64,000 nt of DNA from Sphingomonas sp. SCN 67-18 (GTDB lineage: Bacteria; Pseudomonadota; Alphaproteobacteria; Sphingomonadales; Sphingomonadaceae): positions 1 through 64,000 of the forward strand of contig NZ_MEFG01000018.1 of the NCBI RefSeq assembly GCF_001724715.1, read 5' to 3'. Below are positions 1 to 9,939 of this stretch, in pieces. Below the pieces are notes generated by a model. That model was given only the letters and a program-made list of their open reading frames with translations. It did no database searches and was not told where the DNA came from. Every line of letters begins with the position of its first letter. The first letter of the stretch is position 1. Made by a program: the position numbers and the translations under genes.

Positions 1-1336
1 AGCGGCCGTCCGGGCTCCAGCTCGGCTGGAACGCGGGCGTCCCGCCGGTGTCGATGGCGACGGGTGCAGCCGCGCCGTCCAGTCCCATGCGGTACAGCCG
101 GCCGAGCGCCGAGAACAGCAGCGTCCTTCCATCCGGCGCGGCGACCGGGAACTGGATCAGCCGCGCCTTCACCGGCCCGCTTTCCTCCGCCACCTCCATG
201 CGCGCCGACGGCCCCACCGCCAGATCCACAGGCGCGATGAAGGGCAGCGGCGTCGCCGCGCCGCCGGCGATGGCGATGCGCTGGAACCCGCCGTCGCGGG
301 TCAGGATGACGGCCTTGCCGTCCGGCGTGAACGCGTAGCGCGGCACGATGTCCTGCCACATCGACGCCTGCAGCTGGTCCCGCTCGATCGGGAAGGCCAG
401 TCGGCGGTCGAGGCCGGTCGCCAGGTCGCGCAGCCGAAGCTCGGTCCGCCCGTCCAGCCGCGCGGCATAAGCGAGCAGATGCCCGTCCGGCGAAAGCGCG
501 GGGCGGAAGAAGGATCCGGGGTTCAGCGCCTTGCCCGGGCCGTTGACCTCCGCGACGACGATTTTCTCCTCACCGCTCGCCAGATCGCGCCGGACGATGT
601 TCCATTCGTCGACCTCGTCGAAATCCAGCCCGCCGGTGCGCCGCGCGAAATAGAGCGAGCGCCCGTCCGGCGACGCGACCGCGCCAAGGCTGCTGCGCCA
701 GCCGTCGCGCGCCGCGGTGGGCGTATCGCGGATCGGGATGAGCAATGTGCCCACGGCCGGGCCGGAAAGGTCGTGCCGCCACAGCTCATAATTGTTGAGA
801 TCGGGCCGGTAGCGGCTGACATACAGGCTCTTGCCGTCCGCGCTCCATGCCGGTGAGGCGAGCACCGTGTCGTCGTCGCCGAAACTGATCTGCCGGGCCT
901 GCGACCCGTCCGGCCGCGCGATCCACAGATTGTCCGCGCCCGACTGGTCGCTGACGAAGGCGATCCACCTGCCGTCCGGCGAAAAGGCCGGCTGGGTCTC
1001 GAACGCCATGCCGGTGCTGATCGGCCGCGCCCGTCCGCCGGCGGCGTCCATGGCGTAAAGATCGCCCAGCATGTCGAAAACGATTCGCCTGCCGTCCGGC
1101 GAAAGATCGAGCGACATCCACGTCCCCCGATCCGTCTCGAACCGGATGTGGCGCGCCGCCTTCAACGGCAGCGCCTGACCCGGCGGCTGCTGCGGCCGCG
1201 CCTTGTCCGGCGTCGCGCCGGCCAGTTCGGCGGGCGACATCAGGGGCAGCGGCGGCGCGCCCAGCTCGTCCCCGTCATGCGCCGGGGCGATGCTGGCGAC
1301 GGCGGCCAGCAGCAGTGCGGCAAGCGCCAAGCGCAT
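1..1336 (-). CDS. PD40 beta-propeller amidohydrolase, N-terminal part (runs off left edge)
   Basis: The first 445 residues are visible and no stop is reached before the window edge. A signal peptide (about residues 1-19, ending APA) predicts export. TolB/PD40 propeller blades follow, with SPDG or SADG turns near residues 79, 119 and 165 and several more beyond. Family members with this layout carry a metal-dependent amidohydrolase domain after the propeller, which would lie outside the window. The ATG shares one base with the stop of the upstream amidohydrolase (TGATG), so translation is probably coupled. The substrate is unknown; peptide or amide scavenging is inference from the family and the operon. 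Confidence 0.8.
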   Translation of the reverse strand, partial: MRLALAALLLAAVASIAPAHDGDELGAPPLPLMSPAELAGATPDKARPQQPPGQALPLKAARHIRFETDRGTWMSLDLSPDGRRIVFDMLGDLYAMDAAGGRARPISTGMAFETQPAFSPDGRWIAFVSDQSGADNLWIARPDGSQARQISFGDDDTVLASPAWSADGKSLYVSRYRPDLNNYELWRHDLSGPAVGTLLIPIRDTPTAARDGWRSSLGAVASPDGRSLYFARRTGGLDFDEVDEWNIVRRDLASGEEKIVVAEVNGPGKALNPGSFFRPALSPDGHLLAYAARLDGRTELRLRDLATGLDRRLAFPIERDQLQASMWQDIVPRYAFTPDGKAVILTRDGGFQRIAIAGGAATPLPFIAPVDLAVGPSARMEVAEESGPVKARLIQFPVAAPDGRTLLFSALGRLYRMGLDGAAAPVAIDTGGTPAFQPSWSPDGR

Positions 1337-2622
1337 CAGCGATAACCCGGCGGCAGGGCGTCCTCCGCCCGCGCCGGGACGTAGCGGTCCCGCAGCTCGG
1401 TCTGCCGGGTGGTCAGCGACACTTCCCTGCCCTGCACCAGCAGCACGGCGGGCGCGCTCGACGGTTCCAGCGGGTCGCCGTCCCAGATGACGATGTCCGC
1501 ATCCGCGCCCGCCGTCAGCGTGCCGAAACGGTCGCCAATGCCCCATATCGCCGCGGGGTTCAGTGTGATTGCCTTCAACGCCTCGGCATAGGGCAGCCCG
1601 TTGGCGACCGCGATGCCCGCGCCCTCGCGCAGCGCCAGCCCGGCATTGTAGCTGAGGTGCAGCCCGCCGCCCGCCACGCTGAACGCAATCGTCACCCCCG
1701 CCTTGCGCAGCAGGGCCGGATTGTCGAGCCGCGCGCCCAGCTCGTCGAAGCTGTAGGGCAGGTTCGATTCCGGGTCGATCACCACCGGGATGGCAGCGGC
1801 GGCCAGCTCCGGCGCCACGCGTCACGCCTCCGCGCCGCCGACGATGACCACCCGGATGCGGTAATCGGCCGCCAGCCGGATCGCCTGCCGGATGTCGGAT
1901 TCCCGGTTGGTGGCGATGGCCAGCGGCATGGCGCGCGACAGCACGGGGGCAAGCGCCTGGATGTCCAACCGGTTGAGCAGCTGGTCGCGCGGCGCGCTGC
2001 CCTTCGGCGCCGTCGCATAGGTCTTCGCCTCGTCCAGCGCATTGCGGAGCAGCACCCATTGCGCGGCGCGCGATCCCCCCGCCCCGGCCGACGATCCGCC
2101 GCCGATCACGACGAACATCGCCGCCTTGGGCCGGTCGAGAATGGAGGGGCCGGGGACGAGGCGGATCAACGCGCCCTGCCCGGCGAAAGGCTTGGTCGCC
2201 GCGCCGCCGGGAAAGCTCATCGCCCGCACCAGCCCGTCCGCCCGCGCCTGCTGTACCAGCACGGAATTGGCGTTGAGCGCATATTGCACGTCGAAGGCGG
2301 CCCCCAGCGGCCCCGAACCGACCGACTGGTCCATCGTATCCGACGCGGCCGCGACCTCGATCAGTCCGATCTGGGTTGCGGCGCTCATCAGCGCGGGCGT
2401 CACCGGGCGGTTGCCGGCGTCGATCACGCGCGCGCCCGGCGGCACCGCCCCGCCTGCGGTCAGGGAAACGATCCTGCCGTCCGTGATCAGGATGGTCGCA
2501 TCGTCGACCGGCACCGGCGCGGCGATGCTGTGGGCGCGCGCATGGACGATGGCGACCGTCTCCGCCGCGGCGGATGCGGCCGCCAGCGCGGCCAGCGCGG
2601 CGATCAACAGCGGGCGGATCAT
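1336..2622 (-). pseudogene. secreted amidohydrolase interrupted by an in-frame TGA
   Basis: One reading frame encodes an imidazolonepropionase-like amidohydrolase with a signal peptide (MIRPLLIAALAALAAASAAA), but it is split by TGA at 1822-1824. The 266-residue front ends VVIVGGAEA. After the stop the same frame resumes R-V-A-P-E-L and runs 160 residues more to the family's C-terminal pattern (ALKAITLNPAAIWG, ADADIVIWDGDP). Relatives read GGAEAW at this point, so a single TGG-to-TGA change explains the break. It could be a true nonsense mutation, a sequencing error or readthrough. The ATG overlaps the upstream gene by four bases (ATGA). A GTG at 1818 could restart the C-terminal piece, but that would lack most of the barrel. 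Confidence 0.8.
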
Positions 2623-4028
2623 GGCCGCGCCTCCCCGGTGCGACCAAGCTCGAAGTCGGAGCGCGGCTGGCGGGCGGGATCGCGCCGGTCATAGGCGACC
2701 GCACCGTCGATGAAGACGGTGTCGGCGCGGGTGAATATGCTGAACGGATCGCCGGACCAGATCACGATGTCCGCATTGCGGCCGGGCGCGATGGTGCCGA
2801 TGCGGTCGCCCAGCCCCAGCGCACGCGCCGGGTTGCTGGTCAGCCACATGATGACGCGCTCGGGCGGCAGGGCGATGCCCGCGCGGCGGCCGGCGGCGGC
2901 GGCCTTGGCGGCCTCGATGTTCAGGCGCTGGCCCATCAGGGGGGAATCGGAATGCATCATCACGCAATTGCCCGCCGCATCGAGGATCGCCGCATTCTCG
3001 CGGATGCCGTCATTGGCCTCCATCTTGAACCCCCACCAGTCCGCCCACACCGCAACGCATATCCCTTCCTTCTGCAGCAGCGGGGCGATCTTGTAAGCCT
3101 CCGCCGCGTGGTGGAAGGTGGCGATGCGCAGGTTGAACTCGTGCGCCAGGCCGATCATCGTCGCCATCTCGTCGGCGCGGTAGCAATGCCAGTTGATCGC
3201 GATGTCGCCGCGCAGCACCGCCGCCAGCGTGTCGTTCTTCAGGTCGCGCTGCGGCGGCTCCGCGCTCTCGCCGCGGGCATAGCGTTCCCATTGCCGGGCA
3301 TAATCCTGCGCGGACAGGAATGCCTTGCGGATGAAGGCCACCTCGCCCTGCCGGCTGGTCGGTCCCCGCCCGCTTTCCGCGCCCTGGCTCTTGGGGTTTT
3401 CGCCGCACGCCATCTTCATCCCCTGCCGCGCGCCGGGAAATTTCATCGCCGCGACGATGGTGGCCGGCACCGGCTTCAGGATGACCGATCGGCCGCCGAA
3501 GATCGGGCTGGATCCGGGAAGCACCTGCAGCGTCGTCACCCCGCCTTCCAGCGCCCGGTAAAAGGCGGTGTCCTGCGGGTTTATGGCGCTTTCTATCCAG
3601 GTGTCGGCCACATTGGCGTCGGTCAGCTCCGAGATATCGGATGATTTCTCGTCTATCGAGGTGAGCGGCACCACATAGGTGCCGTTATGGCTGTGGATGT
3701 CGATAACCCCCGGCGTCACCCAGCGCCCCCGCGCGTCGATGACGGTCGCATTGCCCCTGTCGCCAATCGCCTTGCCGACCGCGACGATGCGGCCGTCGCG
3801 GATCAGCACGTCGCCATCGTCGATGCGCTGGCCGGCGCCGTCCAGCACCGTCGCATGGGTGATGATCGTGTCGGTGCGGGGCAGCGGCCGATAGCTGCTG
3901 GGATTGGGGTCCACCGCGAACGGCAGCGTCACCTCCGCGCGCGGCGCGCGCTTGCGCGCCATCGCGGCCGGGACGAGCAGCACCGCCAGCGCCAGCATGC
4001 CCGCCCTCACCATCCTGCCGTTCCGCAT
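2619..4028 (-). CDS. secreted metal-dependent amidohydrolase
   Basis: 469 residues with a hydrophobic signal peptide (about 1-24). The amidohydrolase-superfamily fold shows the metal motif H112-S-H114 in GVIDIHSH, further candidate ligands at H281, H306/H307, and H359 with D361 (MMHSDSP), and the C-terminal beta-sandwich signature GRNADIVIWSGDPF. It is the first gene of a three-gene cluster of exported amidohydrolases and overlaps the next by ATGA, so the three are probably co-transcribed. Relatives are annotated imidazolonepropionase-like or PepDB-type dipeptide hydrolases. The sequence does not reveal the substrate. Confidence 0.85.
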   Translation of the reverse strand: MRNGRMVRAGMLALAVLLVPAAMARKRAPRAEVTLPFAVDPNPSSYRPLPRTDTIITHATVLDGAGQRIDDGDVLIRDGRIVAVGKAIGDRGNATVIDARGRWVTPGVIDIHSHNGTYVVPLTSIDEKSSDISELTDANVADTWIESAINPQDTAFYRALEGGVTTLQVLPGSSPIFGGRSVILKPVPATIVAAMKFPGARQGMKMACGENPKSQGAESGRGPTSRQGEVAFIRKAFLSAQDYARQWERYARGESAEPPQRDLKNDTLAAVLRGDIAINWHCYRADEMATMIGLAHEFNLRIATFHHAAEAYKIAPLLQKEGICVAVWADWWGFKMEANDGIRENAAILDAAGNCVMMHSDSPLMGQRLNIEAAKAAAAGRRAGIALPPERVIMWLTSNPARALGLGDRIGTIAPGRNADIVIWSGDPFSIFTRADTVFIDGAVAYDRRDPARQPRSDFELGRTGEARP

Positions 4029-4069
4029 CCGCCCGATCCCCCTTGTTGCCGATCCCGCCTATATGGCGC

Positions 4070-5614
4070 TCAGGCGCGGTCCGCCGCCAGTGCCGATTCA
4101 CCGGCCGCCTGGCGCAGCCGGCTGTGCCGGTAGCTGTAGGTGAAATAGATGACCGCGCCGACCGCCACATAGCTGGGCAGGATGATCGCCGGCAGCCGGT
4201 CGCCATGCTGCATCTTGTAGATCATGTCGCCGATCACCGGCGCGATCATCATCATTGTCAGCAGGATCGCGACCACCGGCACCACGCCCAGCCACGCCCC
4301 ACCGATCCTGATCCCGCCAAACGGCACGCGGAAAGGCCGTTCCAGCTCCGGCTGGGCATTGCGCAGCCAGATGACGCTCAGCGCCACGGTGCAGAACACC
4401 ACCGCCGTGCCCAGGCTGACGAGATCGCCGAGGATGGAGATGGGCAGCAGCGCCGCTCCCACGGCGGCGACGGCGGCGACGCACAGCGTGCCCAGATGCG
4501 GGGTGCGGAAGCGCGGGTGGACCGCGCTGAAGAATCGCGGCAGCAAGCCATCGCACGACATGGAAAAGCACACCCGCGAATGGGCGTAGGTATTGACCAT
4601 CAGCACCGATGACAGGCCCACCAGCGCGCCCAGCTTCACCACCAGCGCCATAGCCGGCGCGCCGATGGCGCCCACTGCGACGGCCACCGGATCGGGCACG
4701 TTCAGCGCGCGATAGGGCACCAGCCCGGTCAGCACCAGCGCGACGGCGACATAGACCAGCGTCGCCACCGCCAGCGCGCCCAATATGCCTATCGGCACGT
4801 CGCGCTGCGGGTTGCGCGCCTCCAGCGCCGTCGTCGCCACCGCCTCGAAACCCAGATAGGCGAAGAACAGGATGGACGCGCCCCTGAACACGCCGATCCA
4901 GCCATAGGCGAAACCGCCCTCATTTTCGGGAATGAAGGGGGACCAGTTGGCCGTGTCGACATGCGGCGCGCCAAGGATGACGAACAGGATCAGCACGCCC
5001 ACCTTGATGACCACCAGCGCCGCATTCACCCGGGCGGATTGCGACACGCCGCGCACCAGGATGAGCGCGAACAGCGCGATCGCCGCGCAGGCGACAAGGT
5101 TGATCCCCCCGCCGGTGACGAAATGAACCCCGGTCGCGTCGGTCGTGGCGTTCACGAACGGGGTGGCGATGGCGGCCGGCACATGCACGCTGAAGTCGGC
5201 GAGCAGGCTGACCAGATAGCCGGATACGCCCGCCGCCAGCGCCGCCCCCGCCAGCGCGAATTCAAAGGACAGCATCCACCCCAATATCCAGGCGAACAGC
5301 TCGCCCATCGAGGCATAGGCATAGCTGTAGGACGCCCCCGCCACCGGCAGGGTGGACGACAGCTCGGCATAGCAGAGCGCGGTGAAGGTGCAGGCGAGCG
5401 CCGCGAGGATGAAGGACAGCGTCACCGCAGGCCCGGCATAGTTGGCGGCGGCCACGCCCGTCATCACATAGACGCCCGCGCCGATGATGCAGCCGATGCC
5501 GATCAGCACCAGCTGCACCGGCCCCAGCGATCGCGCCATGCCGTGCTGCTCCCGGTCCGTGCGGACATCGGCCAGCGGCTTGCGCATGAACAGGTGGCGT
5601 CTGCTTATCGTCAT
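4070..5614 (-). CDS. APC-superfamily amino acid permease
   Basis: 514-residue inner-membrane protein with about 12-13 hydrophobic spans. The N-terminal region GPVQLVLIGIGCIIGAGVYV is the classic first span of the cationic amino acid transporter/APC group, with the GAG helix break that contacts substrate. The start at 5614 is chosen because GGGGAGGA lies just upstream and the family's N-terminus (RSLGPVQL) begins shortly after. It is a proton-coupled amino acid importer by family. Its position beside exported amidohydrolases suggests, by inference only, uptake of their amino acid products. Confidence 0.85.
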   Translation of the reverse strand: MTISRRHLFMRKPLADVRTDREQHGMARSLGPVQLVLIGIGCIIGAGVYVMTGVAAANYAGPAVTLSFILAALACTFTALCYAELSSTLPVAGASYSYAYASMGELFAWILGWMLSFEFALAGAALAAGVSGYLVSLLADFSVHVPAAIATPFVNATTDATGVHFVTGGGINLVACAAIALFALILVRGVSQSARVNAALVVIKVGVLILFVILGAPHVDTANWSPFIPENEGGFAYGWIGVFRGASILFFAYLGFEAVATTALEARNPQRDVPIGILGALAVATLVYVAVALVLTGLVPYRALNVPDPVAVAVGAIGAPAMALVVKLGALVGLSSVLMVNTYAHSRVCFSMSCDGLLPRFFSAVHPRFRTPHLGTLCVAAVAAVGAALLPISILGDLVSLGTAVVFCTVALSVIWLRNAQPELERPFRVPFGGIRIGGAWLGVVPVVAILLTMMMIAPVIGDMIYKMQHGDRLPAIILPSYVAVGAVIYFTYSYRHSRLRQAAGESALAADRA

Positions 5615-5854
5615 CGGCCGGTCCTCCCCCAGTTGCCGGACCCTAACATCCGATCCGCCGACGGTCCCGATGGATCGGGCCAAGCGCCGTCGCCGCCGGG
5701 CCGCGCGGGCGGAGCCGCCCCGCCTGCCCGCGCGATGATTTCGAACAACCGACCCAAAGTACAGGTGCCGGACGCAAAATCGCCTGATAGCCTCGCGCCG
5801 GACGGTCCCGTTCCGGGCGGCAGGCGGGCGGCGGGCGCGCGGTGGAGAGGCAGG

Positions 5855-7300
5855 GTGCGGCATCGACATCCGATAACCATCAAGGCCACGATGGCGCTCA
5901 GCGCCGTCGCGCTGCTGGCGGCGCTCGCGGCGCTGATCGGCGCGCTGGTGTGGAGCCAGGCGATGAGCCAGCGCTTCTTCGCGCGGGCGGACATGGCGCA
6001 CCGTCAGGCGCTGCTCGTCACCCGGCTGGAGGCCGACCTTGCGGCGCGCGGGCTGGCGCAGGGGGCCGAGCGCACCGCGCTGGACACGCAGATCCGCACC
6101 GGCGTGCAGGCCTATCTGGCAACCATCGCGACGGAACGCGGGCTGATCGACGATGACGGCGACAGCCAGGCGCGCCAGCACGAGGAATGGAACGCCGCCC
6201 GGCGGCTGGCATCGCTCACCGCCGCGCCGCAGACGGCCGCCCTGTTCGCCCGGTCCGGCGCGCTCTCCCACGCCATCGCCCTGCGCGAAAAACAGGAAGC
6301 GCAACAGGCCGCCGATGCCATGAACAGGATCCAGCAGCAGATTTGGGCGGTGATCGGCGGTGTCGCGCTGGTCATTGCCGGCTTGTGCCTTGCCATGGGC
6401 CTGCTGCTTTGGCGCGGGATCGTCCGCCCGGTCGGCGCGCTGGTCGACGGCGCGAACCGGCTGGCCGCCGAACAGGGGCCGGTGCGCGTACCTCCGACCG
6501 GGCTTGGTGAGATGCAGAGGCTCATCCACCGCTTCAACGCCATGGCCGATGCGGTCGAGGAACAGGTGCGCCAGCGCACGCGCGAGCTGGAGCGGGCCTA
6601 TCGCGACCTGAAAGCGGTCGACGGCCGCCGCCGGCTGTTCCTTTCAAAGGTCAGCCATGAACTGCGCACGCCGGTAACGGTGATGCGCGGAGAGGCGGAG
6701 GTGGCGTTGCGCGGCCCGGCGGACCGCGAAAGCCTTTCGGAGGCGCTTTCCCACATCCATGACAACGGCATCTTCCTGCAACGGCGGCTGGACGACCTGC
6801 TGGCGCTGGCGCTGGCGGAGGATGGCGCGCTGGGGCTGGCGCAGGAGCCGTTCGACCTTGCCGAGGCGCTGCACGCCGCCCACGCGCTGGCCCGGCCGTT
6901 CGCGCGGTCCAGCGGCATAGACCTGCGGCTCGACGCGGCGGGCGGCGAACTGCCGGTGCTGGGCGACAGGGAGCGCATCCGCCAGGCGCTGGGCGCGGTC
7001 ATCGACAATGGCGTCAAATTCTCGCCCCCGGGCGGCGCGATCACCGTCCATCTGGAACGGCAGCCGGGCAGCGCGCGGATCGAGATCATGGACGAAGGCC
7101 CGGGCGTCGCGGATGGCGATCTGGACCAGATATTCGACCCCTATGTGCAGACCGGCGCGGGGCGCAGCCGGGGCGGGACCGGGCTTGGCCTGTCGCTCGC
7201 CCGCTGGATCGCGGATCGCCACGGCGGGTCCGTCACCGCCAGCAACCGCCACCATGGCGAGGGGTTGTGCGTCGCCTTCACCTTCCCGTTGCTGTCATGA
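5855..7300 (+). CDS. two-component sensor histidine kinase
   Basis: 481 residues. TM1 at about 13-33 and TM2 at about 163-186 bracket a periplasmic sensor of some 125 residues with no recognisable family. A HAMP segment (187-240) leads to the HisKA box FLSKVSHELRTP (phospho-acceptor H268), the N box with N385, DEGPG (413-417) and GGTGLGL (440-446). GTG 5855 is preferred because GGAGAGG sits just upstream; ATG 5891 is an alternative that would shorten the first membrane span. The stop overlaps the response regulator start (ATGA), so the pair is translationally coupled and the regulator is surely its partner. Confidence 0.9.
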   Translation: MRHRHPITIKATMALSAVALLAALAALIGALVWSQAMSQRFFARADMAHRQALLVTRLEADLAARGLAQGAERTALDTQIRTGVQAYLATIATERGLIDDDGDSQARQHEEWNAARRLASLTAAPQTAALFARSGALSHAIALREKQEAQQAADAMNRIQQQIWAVIGGVALVIAGLCLAMGLLLWRGIVRPVGALVDGANRLAAEQGPVRVPPTGLGEMQRLIHRFNAMADAVEEQVRQRTRELERAYRDLKAVDGRRRLFLSKVSHELRTPVTVMRGEAEVALRGPADRESLSEALSHIHDNGIFLQRRLDDLLALALAEDGALGLAQEPFDLAEALHAAHALARPFARSSGIDLRLDAAGGELPVLGDRERIRQALGAVIDNGVKFSPPGGAITVHLERQPGSARIEIMDEGPGVADGDLDQIFDPYVQTGAGRSRGGTGLGLSLARWIADRHGGSVTASNRHHGEGLCVAFTFPLLS

Positions 7301-7977
7301 AGATCCTGCTGGTCGAGGATGATCCGGGCATCGGCCGCTTCGTCCAGCGCGGGCTGACGGCGGAGGGCTATGCCGTGGAATGGCAGACGTCCGGCCGCCG
7401 CGCCCGGCCCCGGCTGGCATCGGGCCAGTTCCACGCCGCCATATTGGACCTCGGCCTGCCCGACATGGACGGCGCCGACCTGTGCCGGGAATTGCGGCAG
7501 GACGGCATCGACCTGCCGATCTGCATGCTCACCGCCCGCGCCAGCCTGGACGAGAAGCTGGAGGGATTCCGCTGCGGCGCGGACGATTATCTCGCCAAGC
7601 CCTTTTCCTTTGAGGAACTGCTGGCCCGCCTGTCCGTCATGGTCCGGCGCGGCGCGGCGGCGGCGGAGGGTCGGCTGGCGGTGGGCGATCTGGTGCTGGA
7701 CGCACGGGGGCGCAGCGCATCGGTCGGCGGCCGGGCGCTTGACCTCAGCCGGCGCGAGTTCGACGTGCTGCTCTGCCTCGCCCGGCAGGCGGGACAGGTG
7801 GTCAGCCGCGACCAGCTGCTCAACGGGGCGTGGGGCAGCGATGCCGACGTCACGGAAAATGCGGTGGACGTCTATATCGGCTATCTGCGCCGCCGCTTCG
7901 CCGCCCTGCCCGGCGCGCCCGGCATCGCCACCGTGCGGGGCGTCGGCTTCGTCCTGCATCATGGGACCAAAGCATGA
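7297..7977 (+). CDS. OmpR-family response regulator
   Basis: 226 residues. The receiver domain (1-115) has the acidic pair E8/D9, phospho-acceptor D51 (ILDLGLPDMDG), the switch threonine near T79 and K101 (YLAKPFSFEEL). A winged-helix output domain (about 125-226) follows, with the recognition-helix region ENAVDVYIGYLRRRF. Its ATG lies in the kinase stop. The next gene on the same strand is a PQQ dehydrogenase 105 bp downstream, and that gap contains direct repeats at 11-bp spacing of the kind OmpR-type dimers bind, so control of the dehydrogenase is likely. Confidence 0.93.
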   Translation: MKILLVEDDPGIGRFVQRGLTAEGYAVEWQTSGRRARPRLASGQFHAAILDLGLPDMDGADLCRELRQDGIDLPICMLTARASLDEKLEGFRCGADDYLAKPFSFEELLARLSVMVRRGAAAAEGRLAVGDLVLDARGRSASVGGRALDLSRREFDVLLCLARQAGQVVSRDQLLNGAWGSDADVTENAVDVYIGYLRRRFAALPGAPGIATVRGVGFVLHHGTKA

Positions 7978-7981
7978 CGAA

Positions 7982-8023
7982 GTCTGAGATGCTTCTCAGA
8001 CGCCCCTCAAGACCCTCTCATAC
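7982..8023 (+). promoter_or_regulatory. candidate OmpR-type operator: dyad plus three direct repeats
   Basis: GTCTGAG and CTCAGAC form a perfect 7-bp inverted repeat (7982-7988 and 7995-8001, 6-bp loop). From its right arm, three related heptamer-like elements follow at 11-bp intervals: CTCAGAC (7995), CTCAAGAC (8006) and CTCATAC (8017). The one-helical-turn spacing suits tandem OmpR-family binding. It lies between the regulator stop and the AGGAGG of the PQQ dehydrogenase. The dyad could instead be a weak terminator, but no T-run follows it. Confidence 0.5.
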
Positions 8024-8082
8024 TTCCCCCGTAGCCTTGCGTGGAAGGCGGCGCGGACGGCCGCTTCCCACAGGAGGATGTG

Positions 8083-9939
8083 ATGAGAGGATTTCGGGGG
8101 CCTTTGGCGATCTTGTGCGCCGCAACCATGTTCACGACGCCGGCGGTCGCGCAGCAGGCCGCGGCGAAGCATGATTTCAAGCTTCCGGGGGTGACCTGGG
8201 AAGACATTCTGAACGACGAGAAGACGACGGACAATGTGCTGATGTACGGGCTGGGCGTGCGCGCCCAGCGTTACAGCACGCTTGACCAGATCAACGCCAC
8301 CAACGCCCGGCGCGTGGTGCCCAAATGGGTCTTCTCCTTCGGCGACGAGCGGCAGCGCGGGCAGGAAAGCCAGGCGCTGTTCTACGACGGCGTCATCTAT
8401 GTGACCGCATCCTACAGCCGCGTCTTCGCGCTCGATGCGGTGACCGGCAAGAAGATCTGGTCCTATGCCGCGCGCCTGCCGGACGATATCCGCCCGTGCT
8501 GCGACGTGGTGAACCGCGGCGCCGCCATTTACGGCGACAAGATCTTCATGGGCACGCTGGACGCCGGCATCGTCGCGCTCGACCGCAAGACCGGCAAGGT
8601 GGTGTGGAACAAGAAGTTCCAGGACCACACCGCCGGCTATACGATGACGGGCGCGCCCACCATCGTGAAGGACAAGAAGACCGGCCGGGTCATGCTGATC
8701 CACGGGTCGTCCGGCGACGAATTCGGCGTGGTGGGCGAGCTTTATGCCCGCGATCCCGATACCGGCGAGGAAATCTGGATGCGGCCGCTGGTCGAGGGGC
8801 ATCGCGGCCGGCTGAACGGCCAGCCGTCCACCTATACCGGCGATCCCAAGGCGCCGAGCTGGCCCAACGACAAGGACGGCAACAAGGTGGAGGCGTGGCA
8901 CCATGGCGGCGGCGCGCCGTGGCAATCCGCCACTTATGACGACGCGACCAACACCATCGTCATCGGCACCGGCAACCCCGCGCCGTGGAACACATGGAAA
9001 CGATCGCCGGGCGACAGCCTCTACACATCCGGCCAGATCTATATCGAGCCGTCGACGGGCGAACCGGTCGGCTTTTTCCAGCACACGCCCAACGACGCCT
9101 GGGATTTCTCCGGCAACAACCCGATCGTGCTGTTCGATTACAAGAAGGACGGCAAGATCATCCGGGCCGGCGCCCATGCGGACCGCAACGGCTATTTCTT
9201 CCTGACCGATCTCGACAAGCTGACCAAGCGCGACGGCAGGATCAGCAAGCAGAAGGGGTCCGCGCTCGGCATCTATCCGTTCGTGCCCAACATCAGCTGG
9301 GCCAGCAAATGGGACGTGGCCAACGGCCGGCCGATCGAAAATCCCGGCCAGCGCCCGCCGCCGCCCGCACCCGGCGAAAGCAAGGGCGCGACCATCGAGG
9401 TGACGCCCAATTTCCTGGGCGGCACCAACTGGATGCCGATGTCGTACAACCCGGACACCAACCTGTTCTACATCCCGTCCAACGACTGGAAGGAAGATTA
9501 CTGGACGGAGAACGTCACCTACAGCAAGGGCGCGGCCTATCTCGGCCAGGGCTTCCGCATCCGCAAGCAGTTCGACACCCACGTCGGCGTGCTCCGCGCG
9601 ATGGACCCGGTGACCGGCAAGATCGCCTGGGAATCGAAGGAACCGCTGCCGCTGTGGGGCGGCAACCTGACCACCCGGGGCAATATCGTGGTGCAGGGCA
9701 CCAGCGACGGCTACGTCAAGCTGTTCAACGCCAAAACCGGCGAGGAATTGTGGAAATTCCAGACCGGATCGGGCGTCGTCTCCGTCCCCATCACCTGGGA
9801 AGCGAACGGCAAGCAATATATCGGCCTGTCCTCCGGCTATGGCGGCGCGGTGCCGCTCTGGGGCGGCGACATGGCCGATCTGACCAAGCCGGTCAGCCAG
9901 GGCGGTTCCTTCTGGGTGTTCGAATTGCCTGAAGACTAG
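8083..9939 (+). CDS. periplasmic PQQ-dependent alcohol dehydrogenase (type I, calcium type)
   Basis: 618 residues with a signal peptide ending AVAQQ (about 23). Propeller tryptophan-docking motifs such as ALDAVTGKKIW and ALDRKTGKVVW identify a methanol/ethanol-type quinoprotein. The vicinal disulfide C139-C140, metal ligands E213 and N298 (GTGNPAPWN) and catalytic D341 (NDAWDFSG) are present. Two residues after D341 lies Ser343, where lanthanide XoxF enzymes have Asp, so calcium is predicted. There is no cytochrome domain, so a separate cytochrome must accept the electrons; none is nearby. AGGAGG at 8072-8077 fixes the start. A kinase/regulator pair lies just upstream. The alcohol substrate is unknown. 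Confidence 0.92.
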   Translation: MRGFRGPLAILCAATMFTTPAVAQQAAAKHDFKLPGVTWEDILNDEKTTDNVLMYGLGVRAQRYSTLDQINATNARRVVPKWVFSFGDERQRGQESQALFYDGVIYVTASYSRVFALDAVTGKKIWSYAARLPDDIRPCCDVVNRGAAIYGDKIFMGTLDAGIVALDRKTGKVVWNKKFQDHTAGYTMTGAPTIVKDKKTGRVMLIHGSSGDEFGVVGELYARDPDTGEEIWMRPLVEGHRGRLNGQPSTYTGDPKAPSWPNDKDGNKVEAWHHGGGAPWQSATYDDATNTIVIGTGNPAPWNTWKRSPGDSLYTSGQIYIEPSTGEPVGFFQHTPNDAWDFSGNNPIVLFDYKKDGKIIRAGAHADRNGYFFLTDLDKLTKRDGRISKQKGSALGIYPFVPNISWASKWDVANGRPIENPGQRPPPPAPGESKGATIEVTPNFLGGTNWMPMSYNPDTNLFYIPSNDWKEDYWTENVTYSKGAAYLGQGFRIRKQFDTHVGVLRAMDPVTGKIAWESKEPLPLWGGNLTTRGNIVVQGTSDGYVKLFNAKTGEELWKFQTGSGVVSVPITWEANGKQYIGLSSGYGGAVPLWGGDMADLTKPVSQGGSFWVFELPED

